Positions 30,568 through 41,706 of a DNA stretch of 64,000 bases are shown one piece after another. Position 1 is the first letter of the stretch; every line of letters begins with the position of its first letter. The DNA is from Castellaniella denitrificans (lineage in GTDB: Bacteria; Pseudomonadota; Gammaproteobacteria; Burkholderiales; Burkholderiaceae_B). The stretch spans positions 62,001 through 126,000 of the forward strand of contig NZ_JAPWHE010000002.1 of assembly GCF_027214045.1 (NCBI RefSeq), written 5' to 3'. The notes under the pieces were generated by a model, which ran no database searches, was not told the origin of the DNA, and saw nothing but the letters and a program-made list of their open reading frames with translations. The position numbers and the translations under genes were made by a program.

Positions 30568-30595
30568 GGGGTCTCCTTGGTCGACGCGGGCGGCC

Positions 30596-32308
<1,713 letters not shown>

Positions 32309-32434
32309 TTATAGCCGCTCGCGCAACCGCCCGGCGCAGCGCCCCGCCGCGCATTTCAGCGCTTTACCGCGCCGCCCGTCTCGCCTACCATGATTTCCAC
32401 CCCCATCCATGCTGGATAGCCACCGGAGGATGCC

Positions 32435-33322
32435 ATGACCCGGCTGACCGCCAAGGACTTCGCGCCCGAACTCCTGGAACTCTACGATTTCTACGCGCAC
32501 GGGCTCATCGACCGGCGCGAATTCCTGAGCCGTGCATCCCGCTACGCCGTCGGCACGCTGGGCGCGGCCTCGATCCTGGCCGCGTTGTCCCCCGACTACG
32601 CGCTGGCCGAGCAGGTTTCATTCACCGATCCGGACATCCACGCCGAATATGTGACCTACCCATCGCCCCGGGGCAACGGACCGGTACGCGCCTATCTGGT
32701 CCGGCCGGCCAAGGCGGCCGGGCCGGTGCCCGGCGTCGTGGTCGTCCATGAAAACCGCGGCCTGAATCCCTACATCGAAGACGTGGCCCGACGCCTGGCC
32801 AAGGCGGGCTTCATGGCGCTGGCCCCGGACGGGCTCAGCGCCAAGGGCGGCTACCCCGGCAACGACGACCAGGGCCGCGCATTGCAGCAGCAGGTCGATC
32901 CGGAAAAACTGATGAACGATTTCTTCGCCGCCATCGAGTTCCTGCCGACCGTGGCCGGTTCGACCGGCAAGATCGGCATCATCGGCTTCTGCTATGGAGG
33001 CGGCGTCGCCAACGCGGCCGCCGTCGCCTACCCCGAACTGGCGGCGGCCGTGCCGTTCTACGGCATGCAGCCGCGCCCCGAAGACGTGCCCCGCATCCGG
33101 GCGCCCCTGCTGCTTCACTACGCGGGGCTGGACACCCGGGTCAATGCCGGCTGGCCGGCCTATAAGGCCGCCCTGAAGGCAAACGGCAAAACCTACGAGG
33201 CCCACGTCTACCCGGGCATGAACCACGGTTTCCACAACGATTCGACCCCGCGCTACGATCGGGACGCCGCCGAACTGGCCTGGGGCCGCAGCATCGCCTG
33301 GTTCAAGCGCTGGCTGGCCTGA
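32435..33322 (+). CDS. Dienelactone hydrolase family protein with Tat-like signal
   Basis: A 295-residue alpha/beta hydrolase. The catalytic triad is visible: nucleophile Cys in IGFCYGGGVANAAAV (about residue 188), Asp in YAGLDTRVNAG and His in GMNHGFHNDSTP. A twin-arginine-type segment (DRREFLSRASRYAVGTLGAASILAAL, about residues 27-52) suggests Tat export or membrane tethering after an unusually long n-region. The mature start is near residue 63. Family members hydrolyse dienelactone or other esters; the substrate is unknown. CGGAGG precedes the ATG. It is convergent with the Xaa-Pro aminopeptidase gene. Confidence 0.88.
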   Translation: MTRLTAKDFAPELLELYDFYAHGLIDRREFLSRASRYAVGTLGAASILAALSPDYALAEQVSFTDPDIHAEYVTYPSPRGNGPVRAYLVRPAKAAGPVPGVVVVHENRGLNPYIEDVARRLAKAGFMALAPDGLSAKGGYPGNDDQGRALQQQVDPEKLMNDFFAAIEFLPTVAGSTGKIGIIGFCYGGGVANAAAVAYPELAAAVPFYGMQPRPEDVPRIRAPLLLHYAGLDTRVNAGWPAYKAALKANGKTYEAHVYPGMNHGFHNDSTPRYDRDAAELAWGRSIAWFKRWLA

Positions 33323-33324
33323 TG

Positions 33325-33340
33325 CCGGGACGCGTCCCGG
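33325..33340. terminator. Palindrome between convergent genes, possible terminator
   Basis: A perfect 16-bp palindrome CCGGGACGCGTCCCGG lies 2 bp after the hydrolase stop and 25 bp from the stop of the convergent aminopeptidase gene. There is no T tract on either side, so it is only a possible transcript end. Confidence 0.35.
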
Positions 33341-33365
33341 ATGCGTCCAGCGGCCGGAAACAGGG

Positions 33366-35216
33366 CTACAGCGGCTCGGTCCGCGCCAACAGCCAGTCGC
33401 GCGCCGCGCCGTCCACCAGGGGCAGCAGGCATTCGCGCACACGCGCATGATAGGCGTCCAGCCACGCGATTTCGTCGGCGGACAATTGCGCCCGCACGAC
33501 GCAGCGCGTATCGATGGGACACAGGGTGACGGTCTCGAATTCCAGGAACGCGCCGAATTCCGTCTGTCCGGCCGGCACGGCCAGCACCAGGTTTTCAATG
33601 CGGATGCCCCATTGCCCGTCGCGGTAAAGACCGGGTTCGTTGGAAGTCAGCATGCCGGCCTTCATGCCCTGGTGAGGCCGCGCGTGGCCGCGCACGGAGA
33701 TCGACTGCGGGCCTTCGTGGACGTTCAGGAAATAGCCCACGCCATGACCCGTGCCATGGCCGTAGTCCAGGCCCCGTCGCCACAGCGGCATGCGCGCCAG
33801 GGTATCCAGTGCGGAAGACGGCGTATCCACCGGAAAGCGTGCGCGCGCCAGGGCGATGTGGGCCTGCAGCACGGTGGTGTAGTCGGCGCGCTGCGCGTCC
33901 GAAGGTGTGCCGACAGGCACGACCCGGGTGATGTCGGTGGTGCCGCCCAGGTATTGCCCACCGGAATCGATCAGCAACAGGCCGTCTCCCTGGATGCGCG
34001 CGTGGGATGACTCGGTGGCGCGGTAGTGCGGCATGGCGCCGTTGGCGTTGAAGCCGGCGATGGTGGCGAAGCTGAGACTGACGAAGCCCGGCCGCCGGGC
34101 GCGCGCCGCCGACAAACGGGTATCGACGTCGATTTCCGTGATGCGGTCACCCGTCGCCAGGGCGGCCTCGAACCAGGCGAAGAACTCGCACAGCGCGGCG
34201 CCGTCCTGGGCCATCGCGGCCCGGATGTTGTCGGCCTCGGCCGTGTTCTTGATGGATTTGAGCAGTTGGGATGGATTGATGGCCTCGATCCGTCGCGCCC
34301 GGGGCGCGTGCGACAGCGTGCCCGCCGTGACCCGCGCCGGATCCACCAGCAGTGTGGCGTCCGCCGGCAGGGCCGCCAGATCGGCGGAGAGCTCGGCATA
34401 GTCGCGCAGCACCACCCCATCGGCCGCCAGGCGGTCGGCAAGCACGGCATCGATCTTGCCGGGCGCCACATACAGGCGCGCGCCGTCCGCGCCCAGCAGC
34501 GCATGCGCCAGGAAGACCGGGTTGTAGTCCACATCGGCGCCGCGCAGGTTCAACAGCCAGGCGATGTCGTCCAGCGAGGACAGCAGGTGCCAGGCCGCGC
34601 CGTGGTCGCGCAGGGCGGTCCGCACGGCGGCCAGATTGTCCGCCCGGGCGCGGCAGGCATGCGGCGGCAGGTGCTCGAACACCCGGGCCTGCGGCAGGAC
34701 CGGCCGGTCGGTCCAGATGGCGCCGGCCGGATCCTGGTCCAGCACCAGCGCCATGCCGGATCCTTCCAGCCCGGATCGCCAGCGCCGTTCGGACGCCAGA
34801 TCCATCACCCGGCCATCGACCGCCACCCGGTCGCCGCGCGCCAGATGCGCCAGCGCCCAGTCCAGCGGATCCGGCACGTCCGGGGCGCCGGCCCGCATCA
34901 GTGCGATGCCCGAACCCCGCAGCTGGGATTCGGCCTGGACCCAGTAGCGGCTGTCGGTCCATAGACCGGCGAAATCCGCCGTGACCAGCAGGCTGCCCGC
35001 CGAACCGTCGAAACCCGACAGCCAGGCGCGCGCGGCCCAGTGTTCCGGCAGGTATTCCGAGAGGTGCGGATCGGCGGTGGGCACCAGGCAGGCGGCCAGG
35101 CCGGCGCCCGCCAGTTGCCCGCGCAGGGCGGCGATGCGATCGGCGGGCGCCGCCAGGGGATGTTGCAAGGTCACGGCGGATTCCTTGGGGGAAGCCCTGA
35201 ATGAATCGGGCGGCAT
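33366..35216 (-). CDS. Xaa-Pro aminopeptidase family protein (M24B)
   Basis: A cytoplasmic metallopeptidase of 616 residues, of the long aminopeptidase P type. It has two creatinase-like N-terminal domains (RIAALRGQLAGAGLAACLVPTADPHLSEYLPEHW), then the pita-bread catalytic domain with metal ligands in LLIDSGGQYLGGTTDITRVV (two Asp), GHGTGHGVGYFLNVHEGP (His), SNEPGLYRDGQWGIRIENL (two Glu). It removes an N-terminal residue before proline. I took the ATG at 35216 (AGGA 9 bp upstream, 11 bp after scoB); a GTG at 35174 preceded by AAGGA fits family N-termini equally well. Confidence 0.93.
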   Translation of the reverse strand: MPPDSFRASPKESAVTLQHPLAAPADRIAALRGQLAGAGLAACLVPTADPHLSEYLPEHWAARAWLSGFDGSAGSLLVTADFAGLWTDSRYWVQAESQLRGSGIALMRAGAPDVPDPLDWALAHLARGDRVAVDGRVMDLASERRWRSGLEGSGMALVLDQDPAGAIWTDRPVLPQARVFEHLPPHACRARADNLAAVRTALRDHGAAWHLLSSLDDIAWLLNLRGADVDYNPVFLAHALLGADGARLYVAPGKIDAVLADRLAADGVVLRDYAELSADLAALPADATLLVDPARVTAGTLSHAPRARRIEAINPSQLLKSIKNTAEADNIRAAMAQDGAALCEFFAWFEAALATGDRITEIDVDTRLSAARARRPGFVSLSFATIAGFNANGAMPHYRATESSHARIQGDGLLLIDSGGQYLGGTTDITRVVPVGTPSDAQRADYTTVLQAHIALARARFPVDTPSSALDTLARMPLWRRGLDYGHGTGHGVGYFLNVHEGPQSISVRGHARPHQGMKAGMLTSNEPGLYRDGQWGIRIENLVLAVPAGQTEFGAFLEFETVTLCPIDTRCVVRAQLSADEIAWLDAYHARVRECLLPLVDGAARDWLLARTEPL

Positions 35217-35227
35217 TCAGGCTTTTC

Positions 35228-35881
35228 CTAGGCGACGGCGGACACGTCCAGCCTGGCGGAGGTCTTGGCGCGGATCTCGTCGACCGTCACGCCGGGGGCG
35301 AGCTCGGTCAGCCGCAGACCGTCGTCGGTGACTTCCATCACGCCCAGATCGGTGATGATGAGGTTCACCACCCCCACCCCGGTCAGCGGCAACGTGCATT
35401 CGGGCAGCAGCTTCTGGGACTCGGTGCCGTCCTTGGCTTTCGCGACGTGTTCCATCAGCACCACGACCTTGCCCACGCCGGCGACCAGGTCCATGGCGCC
35501 GCCCATGCCCTTGATCATCTTGCCGGGAATCATCCAGTTGGCCAGGTCGCCCTTTTCGGACACCTGCATGGCCCCCAGGATGGCCAGGTTGATCTTGCCG
35601 CCCCGGATCATGGCGAACGAATCCGCCGAGGCGAAGATCGATGAGCCCGGCAGCGTCGTCACGGTTTGCTTGCCGGCGTTGATCAGATCGGCGTCGACTT
35701 CGTCCTCCGTGGGGAAGGGGCCGATGCCCAGCAGGCCGTTTTCCGATTGCAGCCAGACCTCCATGCCCTGCGGCACGTAGTTGGCGACTTTGGTGGGCAG
35801 GCCGATGCCCAGGTTGACGTAGAAGCCGTCCCGCAGTTCCTGCGCGGCGCGCGCCGCCATCTGTTCGCGATCCCAAGCCAT
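35228..35881 (-). CDS. scoB: 3-oxoacid CoA-transferase subunit B
   Basis: A 217-residue beta subunit of a family I CoA-transferase. It contains the catalytic glutamate in [15 protein letters not shown] (about residue 47) and the family opening [21 protein letters not shown]. With the A subunit it moves CoA from succinyl-CoA to acetoacetate or 3-oxoadipate. No pca or other aromatic genes are nearby, so ketone-body use (SCOT) is the better guess. It follows scoA by 11 bp. Confidence 0.92.
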   Translation of the reverse strand: MAWDREQMAARAAQELRDGFYVNLGIGLPTKVANYVPQGMEVWLQSENGLLGIGPFPTEDEVDADLINAGKQTVTTLPGSSIFASADSFAMIRGGKINLAILGAMQVSEKGDLANWMIPGKMIKGMGGAMDLVAGVGKVVVLMEHVAKAKDGTESQKLLPECTLPLTGVGVVNLIITDLGVMEVTDDGLRLTELAPGVTVDEIRAKTSARLDVSAVA

Positions 35882-35892
35882 GATCTGCCTCC

Positions 35893-36588
35893 TTATTGAC
35901 GAATGGTGCGTTGTTCGATGCGCTTTTCGGGATGCGCGTTCAGGACGATGCGGTGCACGTAGATGCCCGGCAGGTGGACTTCATCGGGATCGAACGCGCC
36001 GGTGGGCACGATTTCCTCGACCTCGACGATGGTGATGCGGCCCGCCATGGCGACGTTGGGATTGAAGTTGCGCGCCGTGCGGCGGAACTTCAGATTGCCG
36101 CTGCGGTCGGCCTTCCAGGCCTTGACCAGGGACACGTCCGGCACCAGCGCGCGTTCCATGATGTAGGTGCGGCCATCGATCTCGCGGGTTTCCTTGCCTT
36201 CGGCGACCACGGTGCCCACACCGGTGGCGGTGAAGAACGCCGGGATGCCGGCGCCGCCGGCGCGCAGCTTTTCGGCCAGCGTGCCCTGCGGCGTGAATTC
36301 CAGTTCCAGTTCGCCCGCCAGGTACTGGCGTTCGAATTCCTTGTTCTCGCCCACGTAAGAGGCGATCATCTTCGTGATCTGGCGCGTGGACAGGAGTTGT
36401 CCCAGGCCGAAGCCGTCGACCCCCGCGTTGTTGCTGACGCAGGTCAGGTTGCGCACGCCCGAATCCCGCAGTGCGGCGATCAGGGCCTCGGGGATGCCGC
36501 ACAGCCCGAAACCGCCGACGGCGATCATCTGGTTGTCGGTCACGACGCCGCGCAGGGCGGCCTCGGCACTTTCGTAGACTTTATCCAT
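35893..36588 (-). CDS. scoA: 3-oxoacid CoA-transferase subunit A
   Basis: A 231-residue alpha subunit paired with scoB. The oxyanion/CoA-binding glycine loop appears as [17 protein letters not shown] (about residues 24-40). Typical elements follow: [35 protein letters not shown] and [20 protein letters not shown]. scoA-scoB-aminopeptidase are closely spaced on the minus strand, downstream of the thioesterase gene. Confidence 0.92.
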   Translation of the reverse strand: MDKVYESAEAALRGVVTDNQMIAVGGFGLCGIPEALIAALRDSGVRNLTCVSNNAGVDGFGLGQLLSTRQITKMIASYVGENKEFERQYLAGELELEFTPQGTLAEKLRAGGAGIPAFFTATGVGTVVAEGKETREIDGRTYIMERALVPDVSLVKAWKADRSGNLKFRRTARNFNPNVAMAGRITIVEVEEIVPTGAFDPDEVHLPGIYVHRIVLNAHPEKRIEQRTIRQ

Positions 36589-36629
36589 ACAACGGTTCCT
36601 TCGTTAGATGAACGGAAATCGGTGGCGCG

Positions 36630-37067
36630 TCAGGCGGCAAAGCAACGGTCAAGCGCCTGCCGGTCTGCATCGGTCCAGGGCAAGGGCCGGCCGGTGGCGG
36701 CATCGGCGCACACCAGCACGTTGCGTCCTCGGGCATGCAATGCCTCGGGGTCCCCGGCATCCGCGATCCAGCAGTCCAGCTCCAGGCTGGTCCGGCCGAC
36801 GCGCGCGAGCCTCATGCCGACGACGACACGGGCAGGATACATCAGCGGTTTGAGAAAATCACACGAGGCATGCGCCAGTACGCCGTAGCGGCCGGCGGCG
36901 GCGTCCAGACCCATCGCGGAGAACAAACGGACACGCGCTTCCTCAAAATAACGGAAGTAGGCGGTGTTGTTGACGTGGCGCAGCGCGTCCATTTCGCCCC
37001 AGCGGACATCGATCGAAATTTCAAACGTTCCGGAAGGTGTTTGAATATCAAGGGGTTCTGACGACAT
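36630..37067 (-). CDS. Acyl-CoA thioesterase, hotdog fold (YbgC/FadM-like)
   Basis: A 145-residue 4-hydroxybenzoyl-CoA thioesterase family protein. The active-site signature VRWGEMDALRHVNNTAYFRYFEEARVRLF (about residues 21-49) has the catalytic Asp and HVNN turn. The ATG at 37067 follows GAGAGGA. It hydrolyses an acyl-CoA thioester, chain length unknown. It is divergent from the ETF-ubiquinone oxidoreductase gene, in keeping with a fatty acid or acyl-CoA context, and lies 41 bp before scoA. Confidence 0.9.
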   Translation of the reverse strand: MSSEPLDIQTPSGTFEISIDVRWGEMDALRHVNNTAYFRYFEEARVRLFSAMGLDAAAGRYGVLAHASCDFLKPLMYPARVVVGMRLARVGRTSLELDCWIADAGDPEALHARGRNVLVCADAATGRPLPWTDADRQALDRCFAA

Positions 37068-37199
37068 GCGAGGATTCCTCTCGTCCGCTCCGGACGGCTG
37101 GCGGCAAAGGTGCAGTATAACGATCTGCAATACAATGGCCCGCAACATGGCGGGGTCCGGCCTCGCCCAACGCTCATCAAGCAACGGGAACTTTGACCC

Positions 37200-38846
37200 A
37201 TGACTGAACGTGAATCGATGGAATACGACGTCGTCGTCGTCGGCGGCGGGCCGGCCGGGCTTTCGGCGGCGATCCGCCTGAAGCAACTGGCCGCCGAGCG
37301 CGGCCAGGACGTCAGCGTCTGTGTGCTGGAAAAGGCCGCCGAGATCGGCGCCCACATCCTCTCGGGCGCCGTGATGGATCCCCAGGCCCTGAGCGAACTC
37401 ATCCCCGACTGGAAGGAACGCGGCGCCCCGCTGGACGTGGCCGTCTCCGAAGACCGGTTCCTGTTCCTGACCGAATCGGGCGCGCGCGCCACGCCGGCCT
37501 GGCTGCTGCCCGACTGTTTCAAGAATCACGGCAACTACATCGTGCGCCTGGGCCATGTCACCCGCTGGCTGGGCGAACAGGCCGAGGCACTGGGCGTGGA
37601 CGTGTTCCCCGGTTTCGCCGCCGCGCAGATCCTCTATACCGAATCCGGCGCCGTACGCGGCGTGCTGACCGGCGACATGGGCGTGGCGCGCGACGGCAGC
37701 CACACCGACGCCTACCAGCCCGGCATGGAACTGCTGGCGCGCTACACGATCTTCGCCGAAGGCTCGCGCGGCCATCTGGGCCGCCAGTTGATCGACAAGT
37801 ACCGCCTCGACGCCGGCCGGGACCCTCAGAGCTACGCCATCGGCATCAAGGAACTCTGGGAAGTCGATCCCGCGCAATCCCGCCCCGGCATGGTCATGCA
37901 CACGGCCGGCTGGCCGCTCGATTCGGACACTTACGGCGGCTCCTTCCTGTACCACTTGAACGACAACCTGGTGGCCGTGGGTCTGGTCGTGGGTCTGGAC
38001 TATGCCAACCCGTGGCTCTCGCCCTTCGAGGAATTCCAGCGCTACAAGACCCATCCGGCGATCCGCGCCACCTTCGAAGGCGGCAAGCGCATCGCCTACG
38101 GCGCGCGCTCGCTGACCGCTGGCGGGCTGCTGTCCCTGCCCAAGCTCTGCTTCCCCGGCGGTGCGCTGGTCGGCTGCGAGGCCGGCATGCTGAACGCCTC
38201 CCGCATCAAGGGCAGCCACTCGGCGATCAAATCCGGCGCCCTGGCCGCCGAGGCCGCCTTCGACGCGCTGGCCGCCGGCCGCAGCCACGATGAACTGACC
38301 GCCTACCCGGCCGCCTTCGAGCGCTCCTGGCTGCACGCCGAACTGAACAAATCGCGCAACTTCAAGCAGTGGTTCAAGAAGGGCCGCACCGTCGGCACGC
38401 TGATGACCGGCATCGAGCAATGGCTGTTCAAAGGCAAGATGCCCTGGACCATCCACCGCACCAAACCCGATCACGCCTGTCTGCAGCCGGCCGCCGAATG
38501 CGCACGCATCGACTACCCGAAGCCCGACGGCAAATTGACCTTCGACCGCCTCAGCTCGGTGTTCATCTCCAACACCAACCACGACGAGAACGAACCCGTC
38601 CACCTCACGCTGAAGGACGAATCCGTGCCGGTCGCCGTCAACCTGGCGAAATTCGGCGGGCCGGAAACGCGTTTCTGTCCGGCCGGGGTCTACGAATTCG
38701 TCAAGACCGGGACCGGCGAGGACCGCCTGCAGATCAATGCCCAGAACTGCGTCCACTGCAAGACCTGCGACATCAAGGATCCGACGCAGAACATCGTCTG
38801 GGTCACGCCCCAGGGCGGCGAAGGGCCGGTCTACAACGGCATGTGA
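37200..38846 (+). CDS. Electron transfer flavoprotein-ubiquinone oxidoreductase
   Basis: A 548-residue membrane-associated flavoprotein that passes electrons from acyl-CoA dehydrogenases via ETF to ubiquinone. The N-terminal FAD motif is VVVVGGGPAGLSAAIRLKQLA. The middle has LSGAVMDPQALSELIPDW and ALVGCEAGMLNASRIKGSHSAIKSG. The C-terminal ferredoxin-like part has the [4Fe-4S] ligands in RFCPAGVYEF and NCVHCKTCDIKDPTQNIVW. Length is normal for the family. No etfAB genes are in the window. Its stop overlaps the MarC start (TGATG). Confidence 0.96.
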   Translation: MTERESMEYDVVVVGGGPAGLSAAIRLKQLAAERGQDVSVCVLEKAAEIGAHILSGAVMDPQALSELIPDWKERGAPLDVAVSEDRFLFLTESGARATPAWLLPDCFKNHGNYIVRLGHVTRWLGEQAEALGVDVFPGFAAAQILYTESGAVRGVLTGDMGVARDGSHTDAYQPGMELLARYTIFAEGSRGHLGRQLIDKYRLDAGRDPQSYAIGIKELWEVDPAQSRPGMVMHTAGWPLDSDTYGGSFLYHLNDNLVAVGLVVGLDYANPWLSPFEEFQRYKTHPAIRATFEGGKRIAYGARSLTAGGLLSLPKLCFPGGALVGCEAGMLNASRIKGSHSAIKSGALAAEAAFDALAAGRSHDELTAYPAAFERSWLHAELNKSRNFKQWFKKGRTVGTLMTGIEQWLFKGKMPWTIHRTKPDHACLQPAAECARIDYPKPDGKLTFDRLSSVFISNTNHDENEPVHLTLKDESVPVAVNLAKFGGPETRFCPAGVYEFVKTGTGEDRLQINAQNCVHCKTCDIKDPTQNIVWVTPQGGEGPVYNGM

Positions 38847-39496
38847 TGGATATCACGTTCGCCACCCGGTTTCTGGGCGCCCTGTTCGCCATCATGAACC
38901 CGTTCATCACCCTGCCCCTGTTCCTGGCGGTGACGGCCAACAAGACCGTCGCCGAGCAGCGCAGCCAGGCGGCGGCGATCCTGGTCTACACCCTGGCGAT
39001 GTGCGTGGTCATCTCGCTGGCCGGCAGCCACATCATCCGCTTCTTCGGCGTCAGCCTGGATGCCTTCCGCGTGGCCGGCGGCGTGGTGCTCGGCGGCATC
39101 GCGCTGACCATGCTCAATGGCCAGCCGATCACGTCGCACGAGCGCGCCACCCAGGAAAAGAACGTCGGCGGCCTGGACGCCCGCGCCGAGGTCGAGGACA
39201 ACCCGGCGTTCTACCCCCTGACCTTTCCCATGATCGTCGGGCCGGGCACCATCGCCACACTGATCATCTATGGGGCCCAGGCTCACCAGTCGAAACAATA
39301 CCTGGCCTTCGGCCTCGTGCTGGCGATCGTCCTGGCCGCCCTGTTCGCGGTCCTGTATTTCGCCGCCTCCATCGGCAAGCTGCTCTCGTCCAAGATGCGC
39401 GTCATCATGGCACGGGTCATGGGCATGATCCTGTCGGCCATCGCCGTGGAAATGACGTTCGCGGGCATCCGGGCGCTGCTGCCGGGACTGGCGTAG
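38846..39496 (+). CDS. MarC-family (NAAT) integral membrane protein
   Basis: A 216-residue inner-membrane protein with six predicted helices in two similar halves. The opening FLGALFAIMNPFITLPLFLAVTANKT and the middle FYPLTFPMIVGPGTIATLII are family signatures (NP and GPG motifs at the start of each half). Some relatives transport amino acids; a drug-resistance role was withdrawn for Escherichia coli MarC. It overlaps the upstream stop by one base, so it is probably translated from the same mRNA. Confidence 0.92.
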   Translation: MDITFATRFLGALFAIMNPFITLPLFLAVTANKTVAEQRSQAAAILVYTLAMCVVISLAGSHIIRFFGVSLDAFRVAGGVVLGGIALTMLNGQPITSHERATQEKNVGGLDARAEVEDNPAFYPLTFPMIVGPGTIATLIIYGAQAHQSKQYLAFGLVLAIVLAALFAVLYFAASIGKLLSSKMRVIMARVMGMILSAIAVEMTFAGIRALLPGLA

Positions 39497-39525
39497 CGGC
39501 GGCGGCCGATCCGGCGCGGCAATGA

Positions 39526-39551
39526 AAAGGGCGGGGAGTCCCCCGCCCTTT
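39526..39551. terminator. Bidirectional terminator between marC-like gene and acs
   Basis: An 11-bp stem AAAGGGCGGGG/CCCCGCCCTTT (39526-39536 with 39541-39551), loop AGTC. A T run follows on both strands (TTT on plus, TTTT on minus). It serves convergent genes. Confidence 0.8.
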
Positions 39552-39560
39552 GGCTGCATG

Positions 39561-39589
39561 CGGCGGGCCGCCTCATGAGCGGCCCGCCG
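39561..39589. terminator. Second GC-rich hairpin, 3' side of acs
   Basis: A perfect 11-bp stem CGGCGGGCCGC/GCGGCCCGCCG (39561-39571 with 39579-39589), loop CTCATGA, 10 bp downstream of the acs stop on the minus strand. It lacks a T tract of its own and probably acts with the adjacent hairpin. Confidence 0.6.
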
Positions 39590-39599
39590 ATGACACTCG

Positions 39600-41579
39600 T
39601 TACCGCACCTGGGCCAGCTGTTCCAGGATGCCGGGATTTTCCAGCGTGGACACATCCTGGGTGATGGGTTCGCCCTTGGCGACCACGCGCAGCAGGCGGC
39701 GCATGATCTTGCCCGAACGCGTCTTGGGCAGATTTTCGCCGAAGCGGATCTCGCGCGGCTTGGCGATGGGGCCGATTTCCTTGGCCACCCAGTCGCGCAA
39801 TTGCTTGGCCACGGCGGCGGCCTGGTCGCCCTGGGGCAAGGGCCCGTTGAGCACCACGAAAGCCACCACAGCCTCGCCGGTCGTATCGTCGGGACGGCCG
39901 ACCACGGCGGCCTCGGCCACCATTTCATGCGCCACCAGTGCCGATTCGACTTCCATCGTGCCCAGGCGATGGCCCGAGACGTTCAGCACGTCGTCGATGC
40001 GGCCCATGATCCAGAAATAACCGTCCTTGTCGCGCTGGGCGCCGTCGCCCGCCAGATAGTAGCCCTTGAGTTCCTCGGGGAAGTAGGTTTTCTTGAAGCG
40101 TTCCGGGTCGCCCCAGATCGTGCGGATCATCGAGGGCCACGGACGACGGATCACCAGGAAACCGCCCTTGCCGCGCTCGACCTCCTCGCCCGTCTCGTCG
40201 ACGATGGCGGCGTCGATGCCCGGCAGCGGCAGCGTGCAGGAACCGGGCTTGAGCGGCGTGACGCCCGGCAACGGCGTGATCATGTGCGCGCCGGTCTCCG
40301 TCTGCCACCAGGTGTCGATCACCGGGCAGCGCTGCCCGCCGACGTTGTTGTAATACCAGACCCAGGCTTCGGGGTTGATGGGCTCGCCCACCGAGCCGAT
40401 GATGCGCAGCGTGCTCAGGTCGAAGGATTTCGGATGGACCTTGGGGTCGGCCTCGGACAGTTTGGTCAGCGACCGGATCGCCGTGGGCGCGGTGTAGAAG
40501 ATCGTGACCTTGTGTTCCTGGATCATCTTCCAGAAACGCCCCGCGTCCGGATACGTGGGCACACCCTCGAAGACCACCTGGGTCACACCGGCCGCGAGCG
40601 GGCCATAGGCGACGTAGGAATGCCCCGTCACCCAACCCACGTCGGCCGTGCACCAGAACACATCCGTCGGCTTGGCGTCGAAGGTCCATTTCATGGTCAT
40701 CAGCGACCACAGCAGGAAGCCGGCGCTGGAATGTTGCACACCCTTGGGTTTGCCGGTGGACCCGGAGGTGTAGAGGATGAACAGCGGATGGTCGGCGTCG
40801 ACGGCCACCGGCGGGCAGTCGGTCGACTGGCCCTGGATGACGTCGTGCCACCACAGGTCGCGGTCGGCGTGCCACTGGACGTCGGAACCGGCTCGCTTGT
40901 AGGTGATGACCTTGCGCACGGCGTCGCAGCCGCCCATGGCGAGGGCCTCGTCCACCGCGTCCTTGAGCGGGATGGACTTGCCGCCGCGCATCTGCGCGTC
41001 GGCGGTGATCACCAGCGAGGCGCCGACGTCCACGGTGCGCTCGTGGATGCTCTTGGACGAGAAGCCGCCGAACACCACGGAATGGATGATGCCCAGGCGG
41101 GCGCAGGCTTGCATGGCGACCACGGCCTCGATGGACATGGGCAGGTAGATGATGGCGCGTTCGCCCGCCTGGTAGCCCAGGGACTTCAAGGCGTTGGCGA
41201 ATTGCGAAACCCGCGCGTGCAGTTCCTTGTAGGTGACCTTGGTCACCTGGCCATCGTCGGCCTCGAAGAGGATGGCGGCGCGGTTCTCGGCCGGCGTCCC
41301 CAGGTGCTTGTCCAGGCAGTTGGCCGAGACGTTCATCCGGCCATCGGGATACCACTTGTAGAACGGCGCCCTGGATTCATCCAGCACCTGGGTGAACGGC
41401 TTGGTCCAGACCAGGTTTTCGTTGGCCAGCCGGGCCCAGAAAGCGTCGGGATCGCGCTTGGCTTCGTCGCACAGGGCCTGGTAGCCCTCCATCCCGGACA
41501 CGTTGGCCTGTTTGACGAGGTCGGCGGGCGGCGGAAACACCCGGTTTTCCACCAATATGGATTCAATCTCCGTGGTCAT
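39600..41579 (-). CDS. acs: Acetyl-CoA synthetase
   Basis: A 659-residue AMP-forming enzyme making acetyl-CoA from acetate, ATP and CoA. Motifs: [21 protein letters not shown] (A3, P-loop), [13 protein letters not shown] (A5), [39 protein letters not shown] (A7-A8), and [14 protein letters not shown] with the lysine that is acetylated to switch off Acs proteins (A10). The N-terminal [21 protein letters not shown] is typical of Acs. Length is normal. A TATAAA box on the minus strand near 41610 may be part of its promoter. Confidence 0.96.
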   Translation of the reverse strand: MTTEIESILVENRVFPPPADLVKQANVSGMEGYQALCDEAKRDPDAFWARLANENLVWTKPFTQVLDESRAPFYKWYPDGRMNVSANCLDKHLGTPAENRAAILFEADDGQVTKVTYKELHARVSQFANALKSLGYQAGERAIIYLPMSIEAVVAMQACARLGIIHSVVFGGFSSKSIHERTVDVGASLVITADAQMRGGKSIPLKDAVDEALAMGGCDAVRKVITYKRAGSDVQWHADRDLWWHDVIQGQSTDCPPVAVDADHPLFILYTSGSTGKPKGVQHSSAGFLLWSLMTMKWTFDAKPTDVFWCTADVGWVTGHSYVAYGPLAAGVTQVVFEGVPTYPDAGRFWKMIQEHKVTIFYTAPTAIRSLTKLSEADPKVHPKSFDLSTLRIIGSVGEPINPEAWVWYYNNVGGQRCPVIDTWWQTETGAHMITPLPGVTPLKPGSCTLPLPGIDAAIVDETGEEVERGKGGFLVIRRPWPSMIRTIWGDPERFKKTYFPEELKGYYLAGDGAQRDKDGYFWIMGRIDDVLNVSGHRLGTMEVESALVAHEMVAEAAVVGRPDDTTGEAVVAFVVLNGPLPQGDQAAAVAKQLRDWVAKEIGPIAKPREIRFGENLPKTRSGKIMRRLLRVVAKGEPITQDVSTLENPGILEQLAQVR

Positions 41580-41706
41580 GGCTCGCTCCTGAGTTTAGTG
41601 ATGTGTTCACTTTATATTTGAATTTTGCAACCGTACCGCACGATACTTACTCGACACTGACAAATGCTACTCGCCTCTCTCCAGGCCGCAGGCGGGCGGG
41701 CCCGCC

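Noticed and set aside
36630-38756. 708-codon minus-strand open frame over the ETF-ubiquinone oxidoreductase gene
   Set aside because: Only the last 145 codons (thioesterase from 37067) are real; the rest is the antisense of a firmly identified gene.
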